The notes beneath the pieces were generated by a model, which did no database searches, was not told the DNA's origin, and worked only from the letters and a program-made list of their open reading frames with translations. A DNA stretch of 64,000 nucleotides from Haliotispira sp965263485. Lineage in GTDB: Bacteria; Spirochaetota; Spirochaetia; SP-2023. Both the position numbers and the translations under genes were made by a program. The DNA lies in assembly GCA_965263485.1 (NCBI GenBank), contig CBDHHO010000004.1, positions 1,860,001 to 1,924,000 of the forward strand. Reading direction: 5' to 3'. How positions within the stretch are numbered: the first letter of the stretch is position 1; every line of letters begins with the position of its first letter. Of the stretch, positions 52,431 through 60,298 are shown piece after piece.

Positions 52431-52475
52431 GGCGGTATCAGGGGCGGTATCAGGGCGGTACCAGGGCGGTATAAT
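52431..52475. repeat. Four tandem 11-12-bp repeats
   Basis: GGCGGTATCAG occurs in four consecutive slightly varied copies, the last ending GGCGGTATAAT. They lie in the gap between the MBL hydrolase gene and the S41 protease gene. The TATAAT-like last copy could act as a -10 box on the plus strand, but no plus-strand gene follows. Confidence 0.75.
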
Positions 52476-52518
52476 GACGAATGCATAATGGAAGTAGATA
52501 TGCTCTCCATTCCCAAGA

Positions 52519-53205
52519 TCAAAGTGCGGGCACAAAGGGATTGTGTTGCATCTCGTAACCAATGCTGGTTGCCGCGCCGTGACCGGGCAAGACCATGGTC
52601 TGTCCGGGCAACTGATACAGGGAACTGCGGATGGAGGCACTCAGCAGAGCAAAGTCGCCGCCGGGGAAATCGCTGCGTCCCACAGATTCCCGAAACAACT
52701 GATCTCCCGTCATAGCGCAGGCCGCCTGAGGGAAGTAGAAGGCAATGCCACCGGGAGTGTGCCCCGGCATGGCCAGAGCCTCAATCGCCAGCTCCGGCCA
52801 GCTGCTGATTTTCAGTACAGACTGACGCGGTCCCTGCCGGAAGTCCAGAGCCAGTTCCACATCGAGGTCAATGGGAACCAAATCAAAGTCACCGGCAAAG
52901 GCACTCATTAATTGCGGGTTCCGGAACAGCTGCTGATCCAGTCTGCTGCCGTACACAGGTCGCTGGTATTTCCGGCTCAGTGCTGTTGCGTCACCGATGT
53001 GATCCCAGTGCCCATGAGTCAGCAGCAAAGCGTGCAGCTCCAGCTTTTCTGATCGCAAAAAGCCCGAAATACTGGCCAGCGATCCGGGTGGAGCATCAAT
53101 CACGAGGGCGTTATTATTCTGGTATAGAATGTGAGTATTGGTCTGTATCGGCCCCAAGGGCATACTGGCCACATGCAGATCATCGCGCAGTTGAGTAATG
53201 TTCAT
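52519..53205 (-). CDS. Metallo-beta-lactamase fold hydrolase (glyoxalase II-like)
   Basis: The metal-binding motif LLTHGHWDHIGD (HxHxDH type) near residue 70 identifies it. The later family positions are AMPGHTPGGIAFY, the ACAMTGDQLFRESVGRSDF stretch and MVLPGHGAATSIGYE. The short 228-residue form is like YcbL-type hydrolases that act on thioesters such as glutathione conjugates. No signal peptide is seen. ATG 53205 is chosen because the family N-terminus starts there; the frame extends to 53259. Confidence 0.88.
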   Translation of the reverse strand: MNITQLRDDLHVASMPLGPIQTNTHILYQNNNALVIDAPPGSLASISGFLRSEKLELHALLLTHGHWDHIGDATALSRKYQRPVYGSRLDQQLFRNPQLMSAFAGDFDLVPIDLDVELALDFRQGPRQSVLKISSWPELAIEALAMPGHTPGGIAFYFPQAACAMTGDQLFRESVGRSDFPGGDFALLSASIRSSLYQLPGQTMVLPGHGAATSIGYEMQHNPFVPAL

Positions 53206-53251
53206 GGCAGTTCCGTAACAAACTATTGGCGGGCAAAGCACGGGCGCAAAA

Positions 53252-54019
53252 TCAATCAAAGTTCGTGCTGATAGCTGCCCCGCTTTGCAGCTGGCCGGGT
53301 TGGTTGAACCAATAGAAACAGGTGAAGTACAACAGCAGTACGCCCAGCATAATCAGACTGATTATCCAATAGGCGTTGAAGATGATGGCAATGCTGGCAA
53401 AAATGCTCATCAGCACAAAGGCCAACAGGAAGTAGGCGATACAGCTTGTGAAGGCTTGGTGCCGTATGCTCTTCTGTGGGTGCCGCAGCAGTTGCAGAAA
53501 GTACAAGGCAAACACCAGAAACTGGGCAAACAAGATGCGCGATAGCGGCCGGAAAAATAAATCCTGCACCGTGGGGAACGGTCCAAGCAGCAGGAAGTCG
53601 TGAAAGTTTTCAGCAAAAAAATAACCGCTGATCCAGCAGAACAATTCGTTGGGGTGGAGCAGCTCCCGTTGCAACGGAAGACATCTTCGCAGTGAAGGTG
53701 GGCGGGAGCGATTGTGAAGCTTTTGCTGCCCGGCCGAACTGCGGTAATGCTGCAGAATAACACACAGCAGCAGGAATGCGGCGGCGAACCGGGAAAATGC
53801 TCCGCGGGAGCGGAGCAACTGGTTCATAAAAACGGATAAGATATTCCAGGCAAAAGAGCCGGGGGCGGAAATAATACGAGAGAGCAGGTAAATCGGTATA
53901 TAGGCGAATATGCCAAGAGAACAGTAGCGCACCACGTGCAGCAGCCGAATCCGAGCGGTTGTAGAGCAGATGGTCAGGCAGAGATACAGAGGGACGCTCG
54001 CCAACAGAAATAAAGACAT
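53252..54019 (-). CDS. Hypothetical multi-pass membrane protein
   Basis: The protein has 255 residues with about five or six hydrophobic helices, including the N-terminal MSLFLLASVPLYLCLTIC and two near the end (YFLLAFVLMSIFASIAIIFN, WIISLIMLGVLLLYFTCFYW). I recognise no family. ATG 54019 lies 4 bases from a repeat element. The element's terminal AGAGGT provides the only Shine-Dalgarno-like sequence. The gene ends 46 bases before the MBL start on the same strand, so the two are probably co-transcribed. Confidence 0.65.
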   Translation of the reverse strand: MSLFLLASVPLYLCLTICSTTARIRLLHVVRYCSLGIFAYIPIYLLSRIISAPGSFAWNILSVFMNQLLRSRGAFSRFAAAFLLLCVILQHYRSSAGQQKLHNRSRPPSLRRCLPLQRELLHPNELFCWISGYFFAENFHDFLLLGPFPTVQDLFFRPLSRILFAQFLVFALYFLQLLRHPQKSIRHQAFTSCIAYFLLAFVLMSIFASIAIIFNAYWIISLIMLGVLLLYFTCFYWFNQPGQLQSGAAISTNFD

Positions 54020-54023
54020 TAAA

Positions 54024-54171
54024 GGGCACCTCTAAAAATGGTGTCACTTTCTGTGAGTATTGTATTATTGCCCTGCTTCTGCTTTGTCTTCGCTGGCAAT
54101 AGCACCGTGTTCCGATGTGGATCGCAGAGATTTTTGAGATAGCGAGGCGGCAAACCTTTTTCGAAGTCCCC
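54024..54171. repeat. TIR hairpin element upstream of the membrane-protein gene
   Basis: A 148-bp copy from GGGCACCTCTAAAAATGG to TTTTTCGAAGTCCCC. The GTATTATTGCC / GGCAATAGCAC stem encloses an enlarged loop beginning CTGCTTCTGC. It resembles the copy at 29810-29947. Confidence 0.85.
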
Positions 54172-54291
54172 TGAGGTCTGTTCCGAAAAAGATGCCCGTT
54201 AATAAGACCTTACTCTGCGTGGAATAGAACATTCAGAACTTTCCTTGTAGAGTTTCATTGGCAAGGTGAGGGACAAGGTAATTGAAAACAA

Positions 54292-54365
54292 TGGGCGATA
54301 TCTGATTCGAACAGATGACCCCCTGCTTGTAAGGCAGGTGCTCTAACCAGCTGAGCTAATCGCCC
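54292..54365 (-). tRNA. tRNA-Val (anticodon TAC)
   Basis: The minus strand folds into a full cloverleaf. It has acceptor GGGCGAT / ATCGCCC, D arm GCTCAGCTGGTTAGAGC, anticodon stem CTGCC / AGCAG region with loop CTTACAA, and T loop TTCGAAT. The anticodon is TAC. CCA is not encoded. Confidence 0.95.
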
Positions 54366-54449
54366 GACAGCCTGTGATAAAAAGGTGCCGCACCTTATAG
54401 CACAGACTATCGGAACTTGTCAAGCCATTGTGGTCACAGGGGGCCTGAC

Positions 54450-54480
54450 TTTAGAGGTTCCCTTTAGGGCAACTCGAAAA
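54450..54480. repeat. Right and left half-ends of the TIR element back to back
   Basis: TTTAGAGGTTCCC is followed after TTTA by GGGCAACTCGAAAA, as though two elements once met here. The site lies between tRNA-Val and the alpha/beta hydrolase stop. Confidence 0.55.
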
Positions 54481-54506
54481 TGGAATCAGAGATACGAAAC
54501 AGATTT

Positions 54507-55568
54507 TCAATCCAACCAGTTGCGCAAGATCCGCTCAATCAGTTCGATCTGAGTGAACACAATATTGTGACCTCCTCCCGGAATCTCATAGACATGGCTG
54601 TTCACCCCTGCTTTCACTGCTTGGCGGCGCAGGAACTCAATGTTTTGAGGCAGCACAATCGCATCATCGGTTCCCTGCAGGTAGGCTGTGGGAATGCGGA
54701 TTCGGGCCCAACTGCTGCGTAGTTTTTCCAGTTCGGCCGGATGTGCCATTTTTTCGATATTGGCAACATTAATCCCCGAAGAAAACATCCAATTCAGCCA
54801 GCGATGTTCCAGAAGAGGATTGAACCACCAGAATTTTTCCTGTTGCGGGTCCGCCGGGGTCGCTACGATCAATACCCCGTCCAGGATGCGCTGAGGTGAG
54901 AGTCCGGCATCGTGGCTGGCACGTTCGGCCAGCAGGGCAATTAAAGGCCCGCCATAGCTCCAGCCCAGTCCATAAATCCGGCGGGACGGGTATTCTCGTT
55001 TCAGCGAATATAGCTGTTCCAGCAGTGGTTGAGCCGCCCGCTCAAACTCCGGCTCGGCCTGCCCTGGTGTGCTCGCACCGTAGCCGGGGCGATCCATGGC
55101 CAGCAGCACAAAGACCTGACGCAAACCTTCATTCAGAAAGTAGCTTTTTCGCATAAAGTTGACAGCACTTCCCGGCGAACCGTGAATCAGATATAGCAAA
55201 GGTTTTTCAGGATTCTGCGATAAATCCTCGGAAATATAGTAGCGCATGTAATATGCATCCTGTCTTGCTGAGCCGTTGTAGTGCCATTCTTTCCAGCTTT
55301 CGTTGGCTTCCGGTCCTGTCCAGTTGCCCCAGTTCTCAGCTGGCGATGCCGGAAACTCGGCTTGAATCGGTGTGGGTAATCCGGCAGCGGCAAACTGCTT
55401 GGTTATTTTCTCCTCATTATAGACTTCAAAGCCGCGCACCACCCGGTTCACAAAACCCACCAAACTGCTGAAGAGCACAAGTAAAATCAGCAAAAACAGT
55501 AAGCAGATTCTCCTCTTTCTGTGCTGCAATTTATCTGACTTGATTTGGGCTACTCTGTAGCGTTTCAT
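54507..55568 (-). CDS. Membrane-anchored alpha/beta hydrolase
   Basis: An N-terminal membrane helix (RICLLFLLILLVLFSSLVGFV) is followed by an alpha/beta hydrolase domain. The oxyanion region is LLYLIHGSPGSAVNF, the nucleophile elbow is YGLGWSYGGPL with Ser, the acid is in YLQGTDDAIVLP and the catalytic His is in IPGGGHNIVF. The catalytic part probably sits outside the cytoplasmic membrane. ATG 55568 has AAGGA upstream, while the longer frame to 55607 starts near repeat sequence. The substrate is unknown. Confidence 0.85.
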   Translation of the reverse strand: MKRYRVAQIKSDKLQHRKRRICLLFLLILLVLFSSLVGFVNRVVRGFEVYNEEKITKQFAAAGLPTPIQAEFPASPAENWGNWTGPEANESWKEWHYNGSARQDAYYMRYYISEDLSQNPEKPLLYLIHGSPGSAVNFMRKSYFLNEGLRQVFVLLAMDRPGYGASTPGQAEPEFERAAQPLLEQLYSLKREYPSRRIYGLGWSYGGPLIALLAERASHDAGLSPQRILDGVLIVATPADPQQEKFWWFNPLLEHRWLNWMFSSGINVANIEKMAHPAELEKLRSSWARIRIPTAYLQGTDDAIVLPQNIEFLRRQAVKAGVNSHVYEIPGGGHNIVFTQIELIERILRNWLD

Positions 55569-55597
55569 GCAATTCCTTGTTTCCACAGCTGACTGAG

Positions 55598-55855
55598 AGG
55601 CTCCCATGCGAGCTGGCGCAGCATGGGAGAAACGGGGGAGGGCCGTGCGGAGCTAGGCCCGACCTTCCTTTCTGCGAGCTGGCGCAGCATGGGAGAAACG
55701 GGGGAGGGCCGTGCGGAGCTAGGCCCGACCTTCCTTTCTGCGAGCTGGCGCAGCATGGGAGAAACAGGGGAGGGCCGAGCGGAGCCAGGCCCGACCATCC
55801 TTTCTGCGAGCTGGCGCAGCATCTTTCTGTGGTGGGGAATTTTTTAGAGGTGCTC
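55598..55855. repeat. TIR element derivative with three tandem 62-bp hairpin modules
   Basis: The copy begins directly with the perfect hairpin CTCCCATGC-GAGCTGGCGCA-GCATGGGAG (55601-55629). Three near-identical modules of about 62 bp follow (GGGAGGGCCG(T/A)GCGGAGC...CTTTCTGCGAGCTGGC). It ends GGGGAATTTTTTAGAGGTGCTC. A left terminal repeat is missing. It accounts for most of the gap between the hydrolase and the LRR lipoprotein genes. Confidence 0.88.
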
Positions 55856-55922
55856 TTTAGCCATGAAGAACTGTCCGAAAAATCTCTCATAACGGAAGCG
55901 AGTTCCACCCTATGGAAGATCA

Positions 55923-57689
55923 TTAGGGCGTATAGTCTCCATCAACCAGCGCATAGTCGGCAGGGCCTTTGCCGCTGTAGGTCTTAATGGTCAGATTGCT
56001 GCCGCAGTTGGTTTTGGCTTCTTTGATTTCGGCATGGTTTTTGATGTTTTCGTGCACCAGCATCTTGGTCAGCGGATTCTTGCCGCCTGAACAGGCATTA
56101 ATAGACAGATCAAGCGAATCTTGTGCGGCTTGCATACCTCGGATATCAGCACTTTTCAGTTGGTTTCCGCCCAATTTCAGGAATCGCAAAGCAGTATTTG
56201 CCGATAAGTCAATCTCGATAAGCTGATTGCTGGCCAAGTTCAGGTTTGTCAAAGTAGTGTTTGGTGACAGATCGATTTGTGAGAGACTGTCATTCTTTTC
56301 GAAATTCAGGGCATCCAAATCAGTAAAATGCTGCACACCCAGTACGGAAGCAATATTATTCGGATTCTGAAGTAGTATATCTCTTACCCCCGCTCTATTC
56401 ACCCAGCCGTCAGTTGTTCCCAAGACTGAGCGGAACTTGGCATCGGGAATATAGACGAAATCGCCGCTCGTCAGCAGTATCGGGTAGTCTTGGCCACCTA
56501 CGTTGTAAGTTCTCAGGCTTTGCTGCACATGAGTCAGTTCTCCACGCTGATTTGGGGGAACTTCTATCTTAAAAAAATTCCCTTCCGTCTTACCAATGAG
56601 ATCAGCCGTCAGGCCCGGATATTGGCTTTTCAGGAAGCCGTCTGGAGCCGGGCTGGCTTGGGTTGTGGTGCTTGGAGCCAGGTTGGCTTGGGTTGTGGTG
56701 CTTGGAGCCGGGTTGGCTTGGGTTGTGGTGCTTGGAGCCGGGTTGGCTTGGGTTGTGGTGCTTGGAGCCAGGTTGGCTTGGGTTGTGGTGCTTGGAGCCA
56801 GGTTGGCTTGGGTTGTGGTGCTTGGAGCCGGGTTGGCTTGGGTTGTGGTGCTTGGAGCCAGGTTGGCTTGGGTTGTGGTGCTTGGAGCTAGGCTGGCTGG
56901 GGTCGAGCTGCTTTGTCTTGAAGCGATTTGGCCTGAGTTGCCAGGTGCTTCGGAAGGTCCGGAAACTTTATCGGAAAACCGAAGTGGGGCACTTATGATT
57001 ACAGGTATTCCGGCAGCATCTTTGCTGATCTTCTTAAGTTCATACGCTGATTCTGATGGTTCGATTGTCCCCCCTTGTACAGATATGAACTTGCCATTAT
57101 TGATCTTAGCCTCGTAGGACAGGATACTTGTGTTGACCTCCGCGCGACCCTTAAAGACATCAGCATAGGTATACAGCTCCCCATCTGCGGGATTTCGATG
57201 GACTTCTTTCCCGTTTATGAAAGCCTCCTTAGGCCATTTCAGAAAGAGCCTGCCCCCAGTCTTGCCATTATTAAATTTAGTGGCATGGAAGTCAGCTGCT
57301 GAATCCTGCAAATCTCCGGTTTGATCGTTCAAACGATAAAAATAGCCCTTATCTGACTCTATAACCAAAGTTTCGGAACTTTGAGAGCTATCAATAAACA
57401 ACGCACTGTTGGTGAGCGGCCCCAGCCTCCGATTCGTTCCATCGTAAACGACTGTCTTTCGGAAGCGTTGAGAGGCTTTATTCTCAGGGTCTGAGTTGTC
57501 CAAACCTTTTTGAACCACATCCTGGTCGCCGAAGATCCAGTTATCAACATCTCCGGGGCCAACGCAAGCCAATAGCAAAAGGTTCAACGATAGTATCCCC
57601 GCGACAAGGGCTTTATCTACGATCAGCTTGAAAGGGCCGAAGGCTCTGCGGGCGAAAGGCGAATTAATTTTCGAAGGCTTCTGTTGCAT
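55923..57689 (-). CDS. LRR lipoprotein with a 10-residue tandem repeat stalk
   Basis: The signal peptide ends in a lipobox (ILSLNLLLLACVG), giving a lipoprotein of 588 residues. Residues about 260-350 consist of nine tandem APSTTTQANP/L-type decapeptides, a likely flexible stalk. Near the C-terminus are leucine-rich repeats of the internalin type (LTNLNLASNQLIEIDLSANT, LRFLKLGGNQLKSADI). A surface-exposed binding role is inferred from this layout. The start at 57689 (MQQKPSKINSPF) has a GAGAGGAGTATAGT leader with GAGGAG upstream. A repeat-element right end lies just upstream. Confidence 0.82.
   Translation of the reverse strand: MQQKPSKINSPFARRAFGPFKLIVDKALVAGILSLNLLLLACVGPGDVDNWIFGDQDVVQKGLDNSDPENKASQRFRKTVVYDGTNRRLGPLTNSALFIDSSQSSETLVIESDKGYFYRLNDQTGDLQDSAADFHATKFNNGKTGGRLFLKWPKEAFINGKEVHRNPADGELYTYADVFKGRAEVNTSILSYEAKINNGKFISVQGGTIEPSESAYELKKISKDAAGIPVIISAPLRFSDKVSGPSEAPGNSGQIASRQSSSTPASLAPSTTTQANLAPSTTTQANPAPSTTTQANLAPSTTTQANLAPSTTTQANPAPSTTTQANPAPSTTTQANLAPSTTTQASPAPDGFLKSQYPGLTADLIGKTEGNFFKIEVPPNQRGELTHVQQSLRTYNVGGQDYPILLTSGDFVYIPDAKFRSVLGTTDGWVNRAGVRDILLQNPNNIASVLGVQHFTDLDALNFEKNDSLSQIDLSPNTTLTNLNLASNQLIEIDLSANTALRFLKLGGNQLKSADIRGMQAAQDSLDLSINACSGGKNPLTKMLVHENIKNHAEIKEAKTNCGSNLTIKTYSGKGPADYALVDGDYTP
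56641..56910 (-). repeat. 30-bp tandem repeat (eight good copies, one diverged)
   Basis: Units such as GGTTGGCTTGGGTTGTGGTG plus CTTGGAGCCA repeat head to tail and encode the decapeptide stalk. Units differ mainly at one base (G/A in GAGCC[G/A]) that switches Pro and Leu. Copy-number change keeps frame. Confidence 0.95.
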
Positions 57690-57712
57690 ACTATACTCCT
57701 CTCAAAGTGAAG

Positions 57713-57729
57713 CAGTTTTAGAGGTCCCC
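57713..57729 (+). repeat. Right half-end of the TIR element
   Basis: GCAGTTTTAGAGGTCCCC lies immediately downstream of the SGNH hydrolase stop (minus strand) and upstream of the LRR lipoprotein start. Confidence 0.55.
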
Positions 57730-58374
57730 TTAAGTATATTTGAAGCCGAGGGTGCGGACGAATGCCCGGGCGATAATCATATGCCCCACCAAATTGGGGT
57801 GTACCCTGTCAGAGCAAAGGGTTTGCGTCGCTTGCTCTGTGAGGTAGCGGTCGAATGCCGCCTGCGCATCGACAAAAATCAGCTGGTACTGCCTTCCTAG
57901 TTCTCTCATTTCTCCTGTGTAGGCATCAAGCCTTGATCGCAGCGGGTCGGCCTTGTTCGTCTCTAGGAAAAACGGGCTAATTAAGACCATACCCGTTACC
58001 GAAGCCAAGGTGCGTTCAATCAGTCTCGAAAGAGTTGCTTTATAGCGCTCAATATCGATTTGTTCTGGCATGAATGGCTCGTCAAATTGCCGCCAGACAT
58101 CATTGACTCCGATCATGACGGCAACCCAATCTGGCCTGTGGGAAAGCACATCGGCATCCCAGCGCCGCTCTAAATCGCAGACTCGGTTCCCCGAGATGCC
58201 AGTATTGAGAACGCATAGCGGTTTTTCTGGACAGTGCGCAGAAAAAAGCGCGTCCACCAGGCTGACATAGCCTGTGCCAAGCCCGCTCTTTCGTTCGCCC
58301 AGCGGATAGGCCCGCCCCGCATCTGTGATAGAATCCCCTGTGAACAAGAGCGTGTTTCCCTTTTCCAGCTCCAT
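57730..58374 (-). CDS. SGNH/GDSL-family esterase
   Basis: The four conserved blocks are visible: block I LLFTGDSITDAG with the nucleophile Ser, block II NTGISGNRV, block III IGVNDVW, and block V CSDRVHPNLVGH with catalytic Asp and His. Proteins of this form often deacetylate carbohydrates. Length is 214 residues with no signal peptide, so it is cytoplasmic. ATG 58374 is fixed by AAGGAG. The frame is open further upstream into an unrelated C-terminal remnant. Confidence 0.88.
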   Translation of the reverse strand: MELEKGNTLLFTGDSITDAGRAYPLGERKSGLGTGYVSLVDALFSAHCPEKPLCVLNTGISGNRVCDLERRWDADVLSHRPDWVAVMIGVNDVWRQFDEPFMPEQIDIERYKATLSRLIERTLASVTGMVLISPFFLETNKADPLRSRLDAYTGEMRELGRQYQLIFVDAQAAFDRYLTEQATQTLCSDRVHPNLVGHMIIARAFVRTLGFKYT

Positions 58375-58575
58375 GCTCCTTCCCCCTAATCTCGTGCGGT
58401 CACTGGCATAATAATCGGCAAAGACCTTGAGCGTCTGTAATGGATCGTTCACAATCACGCTGCCCGTGCCGGCCTCGATCGCCCTTTGGGGCATGGCTTC
58501 TGTTACCGGTGCGACGTGGATGTCTCCCCAGTAGGCGAGGATGCTGTAGCCTGCGTCCCTTCAAAGCTGCCCGCC
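58375..58575 (-). pseudogene. C-terminal remnant of an unidentified gene fused in frame to the SGNH gene
   Basis: Upstream of the SGNH start the same frame reads YSILAYWGDIHVAPVTEAMP and then VIVNDPLQTLKVFADYYASD. It looks like a real protein end rather than a leader, and it begins where a repeat-element right half-end (58581-58634) lies. I do not recognise the family. It may be the remains of a neighbour truncated by the element. Confidence 0.4.
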
Positions 58576-58580
58576 CGCAG

Positions 58581-58634
58581 AAAAGATCGCGATTCCACGC
58601 GAAATTGCGAAATGGGAATTTTTAGAGCTGCTCT
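58581..58634. repeat. Right half of a TIR element
   Basis: The AAAAGATCGCGATTCCACGCG module is followed by GGGAATTTTTAGAGCTGCTC. No left end is seen. Confidence 0.6.
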
Positions 58635-58636
58635 TT

Positions 58637-58684
58637 GGGATTTACACCCTTTGGGGGGATTTACACCCTTTGGGATTTACCCTT
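58637..58684. repeat. Short tandem repeats GGGATTTACACCCTTT
   Basis: Two full copies and one partial copy (GGGATTTACCC) of a 16-19-bp unit lie in the gap before the lipoprotein gene at 58810. Confidence 0.75.
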
Positions 58685-58809
58685 GACTCCGGCCCCCCAT
58701 CATTATATATTTCGCTCTCGAAATCTTATTGTATCGGGACCATCCCGACCTTGGTCAGAATACCATAATTTATGCGTTATTTCGCGTAATAATACCTAGG
58801 AGTATCGTC

Positions 58810-59643
58810 ATGAAACAAAGATTGAGTAAAATTCACTCATCGCTCATCGCCCTTGATCTCGCCCAGGAAACCCCAAAATCAACGCTATACCGCAGGAAAT
58901 TTTCTTTTCCTGCGGTGTTATTGCGCCCATTTGCCCTCCTTTCCATCCTTTTCCTGGCACTCGCCTGTGGCCCCCCCGAAGATATCGGGCTCGGCCCGAA
59001 TCTGCCGGCCGCGGTATCTTTACTGAGTGCCGCGGAGCAGAAAGAACTGGCAGAACTTCTGCAGGCGGGAGGCCTGCACGAAACGGAACGGAACCGGTTT
59101 GTAAAGCTCGCGGCCAAGCCTGATCTGAGCCCTGCGGAGCAGAAAGAGCTGGAGGCGTTTGACGCGAGGATAAACAGTGCCCTGCCCGATCGGGAGAAAC
59201 AGGAGCAGCTGAAGATGTTGCGGAACAAGGTTGCGGAGTTTGCCGATCCTACCGATAGCAGTGGAACAGGTGGTGCTGCTGATAATGCCGGTGGCACTCC
59301 GGCCGCTGTGAATCTCTTAAGTAGTGCCACGGTGACGGTGGGTACAAATAACCAGCATACTATCGCCTTGGCCCCCTCCCCCCCCCTCATTCCGGTAGTC
59401 GTTACAGTGGGAACTACGGACCTGACTCCGAGAGACTACACATTGGAGGTAGCTCCCGCGCCATCAGGAGGGCTTTCAGGCATCTCGATTAGTGTTGATG
59501 AAAGCGGAACAGGTCTGAAAGTTCTGATCACTGGTAGCCCTAGCGCAACCACCACCCCTGTGGAATATAAGGTTACGGTCACGGGTAAAGGCGACTATGC
59601 GGGGGGTACGGCGACTGGAACCGTAGCCGTCTCGATATCGTAG
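58810..59643 (+). CDS. Lipoprotein, paralogue of the phase-variable lipoprotein
   Basis: The N-terminus (KIHSSLIALDLAQETPKSTL, then VLLRPFALLSILFLALACG) aligns with the reconstructed N-terminus of the lipoprotein encoded at 25158-25912. The lipobox Cys, an adjoining GPP motif and the leader DNA are all shared. Here the TCATCGCTCATCG stretch is not expanded, so the frame is intact. The mature part has a helical region (residues about 70-150) and a C-terminal beta-rich domain (VVTVGTTDLTPRDYTLEV). ATG 58810 has AGGAG upstream. The function is unknown. Confidence 0.75.
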   Translation: MKQRLSKIHSSLIALDLAQETPKSTLYRRKFSFPAVLLRPFALLSILFLALACGPPEDIGLGPNLPAAVSLLSAAEQKELAELLQAGGLHETERNRFVKLAAKPDLSPAEQKELEAFDARINSALPDREKQEQLKMLRNKVAEFADPTDSSGTGGAADNAGGTPAAVNLLSSATVTVGTNNQHTIALAPSPPLIPVVVTVGTTDLTPRDYTLEVAPAPSGGLSGISISVDESGTGLKVLITGSPSATTTPVEYKVTVTGKGDYAGGTATGTVAVSIS

Positions 59644-59738
59644 CCGTCTCGATATAGGCGACAGGAACCGTAGTCGTCTCGACATAATAGACCCCCCTTA
59701 CGTGGATTCCCTGTCTGGCCGGTAGCGGCCTCGCCAAA

Positions 59739-59776
59739 AGAACAGCGGCCCCGCCCAAAGCGGGGCCGCTGTTCTT
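59739..59776 (+). terminator. Strong hairpin, probable terminator of the lipoprotein gene
   Basis: GAACAGCGGCCCCGC pairs perfectly with GCGGGGCCGCTGTTC around CCAAA. It is followed by only a short T-rich stretch. Confidence 0.7.
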
Positions 59777-59842
59777 TGCCTGTTCTCTGGCGTCTGTTCT
59801 CTGGCCTGCGGGGAAGGAACCTCAGATCCGTAGAGTACGATA

Positions 59843-59893
59843 CATGTTGTCACCCCCGTGAAAACCTGTCACACCCGTGAAAACTTGTCACTC
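59843..59893 (+). repeat. Three direct repeats GTCAC-CCCGTGAAA
   Basis: TGTCACCCCCGTGAAAACC, TGTCACACCCGTGAAAACT and TGTCACTCCCGTGAAAGCG follow each other. The last one opens the second dispersed repeat. Confidence 0.8.
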
Positions 59894-59950
59894 CCGTGAA
59901 AGCGGGAGTCTATCTGGCAAATGCTCCTGGACTCCCGCTTTCGCGGGAAC
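59887..59950 (+). repeat. Second dispersed repeat family, copy B
   Basis: TGTCACTCCCGTGAAAGCGG opens it and CTCCCGCTTTCGCGGGAA closes it, giving one long hairpin. It matches 10208-10277 in reverse orientation. Confidence 0.8.
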
Positions 59951-60108
59951 AGCGAGTTTTTAGGGGGCCCTTTGGAGGCCCCCTATCCGTAAAAAAGACC
60001 AAGTTTGGCGTGAAATCGGAGTTCCCAGAGCTTCCCTTCATTTTATCTTCAACTTCTTGCTTCAAAACGGGACTCCGTTTACAATTGAGAACAATTTAGA
60101 GATGCCCT
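59951..60108. repeat. Degenerate TIR-element ends
   Basis: A right end (CGAGTTTTTAGGGGGCCC) lies at 59954-59971, a second (GAGTTCCCAGAGCTTCCC) at about 60020-60037 and a third (AATTTAGAGATGCCC) at 60093-60107. Between them is the AAAAAAGACCAAGTTTGGCG module. No gene is seen from 59644 to 60298. Confidence 0.5.
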
Positions 60109-60298
60109 TATTATACTCTGCTGTATCGTAATGCTTTCCAAAATCGGTAATAAGATTGTGGCGCATAGCCTCCCGATATATCTCGTAGCAGGGAAAGCAC
60201 CGCTTGGCAGCAAGTTCACTGCCGGACGCGGAATCGAACTTTGGGGAGCGTCTCTTTCACATACTTTCTAATTCACAGGGAGAAAACCGTTACGAGCC

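Noticed and set aside
55531..55987. Frames with repeated CCASSQKG(R/W)SGLAP or CELAQHGRNGGGP peptides
   Set aside because: These mirror the three tandem 62-bp hairpin modules on either strand. The repetition is a DNA property rather than protein repeats.
56490..57117. Plus-strand frames of VVLGAGLAW / LEPGWLGLWC repeats
   Set aside because: Antisense to the decapeptide repeat of the LRR lipoprotein, which has a signal peptide, lipobox and ribosome site.
59739..59776. Riboswitch or structured RNA at the perfect 15-bp hairpin
   Set aside because: It is a single long simple stem just after a gene end, best explained as a terminator. No multi-stem aptamer pattern is visible.
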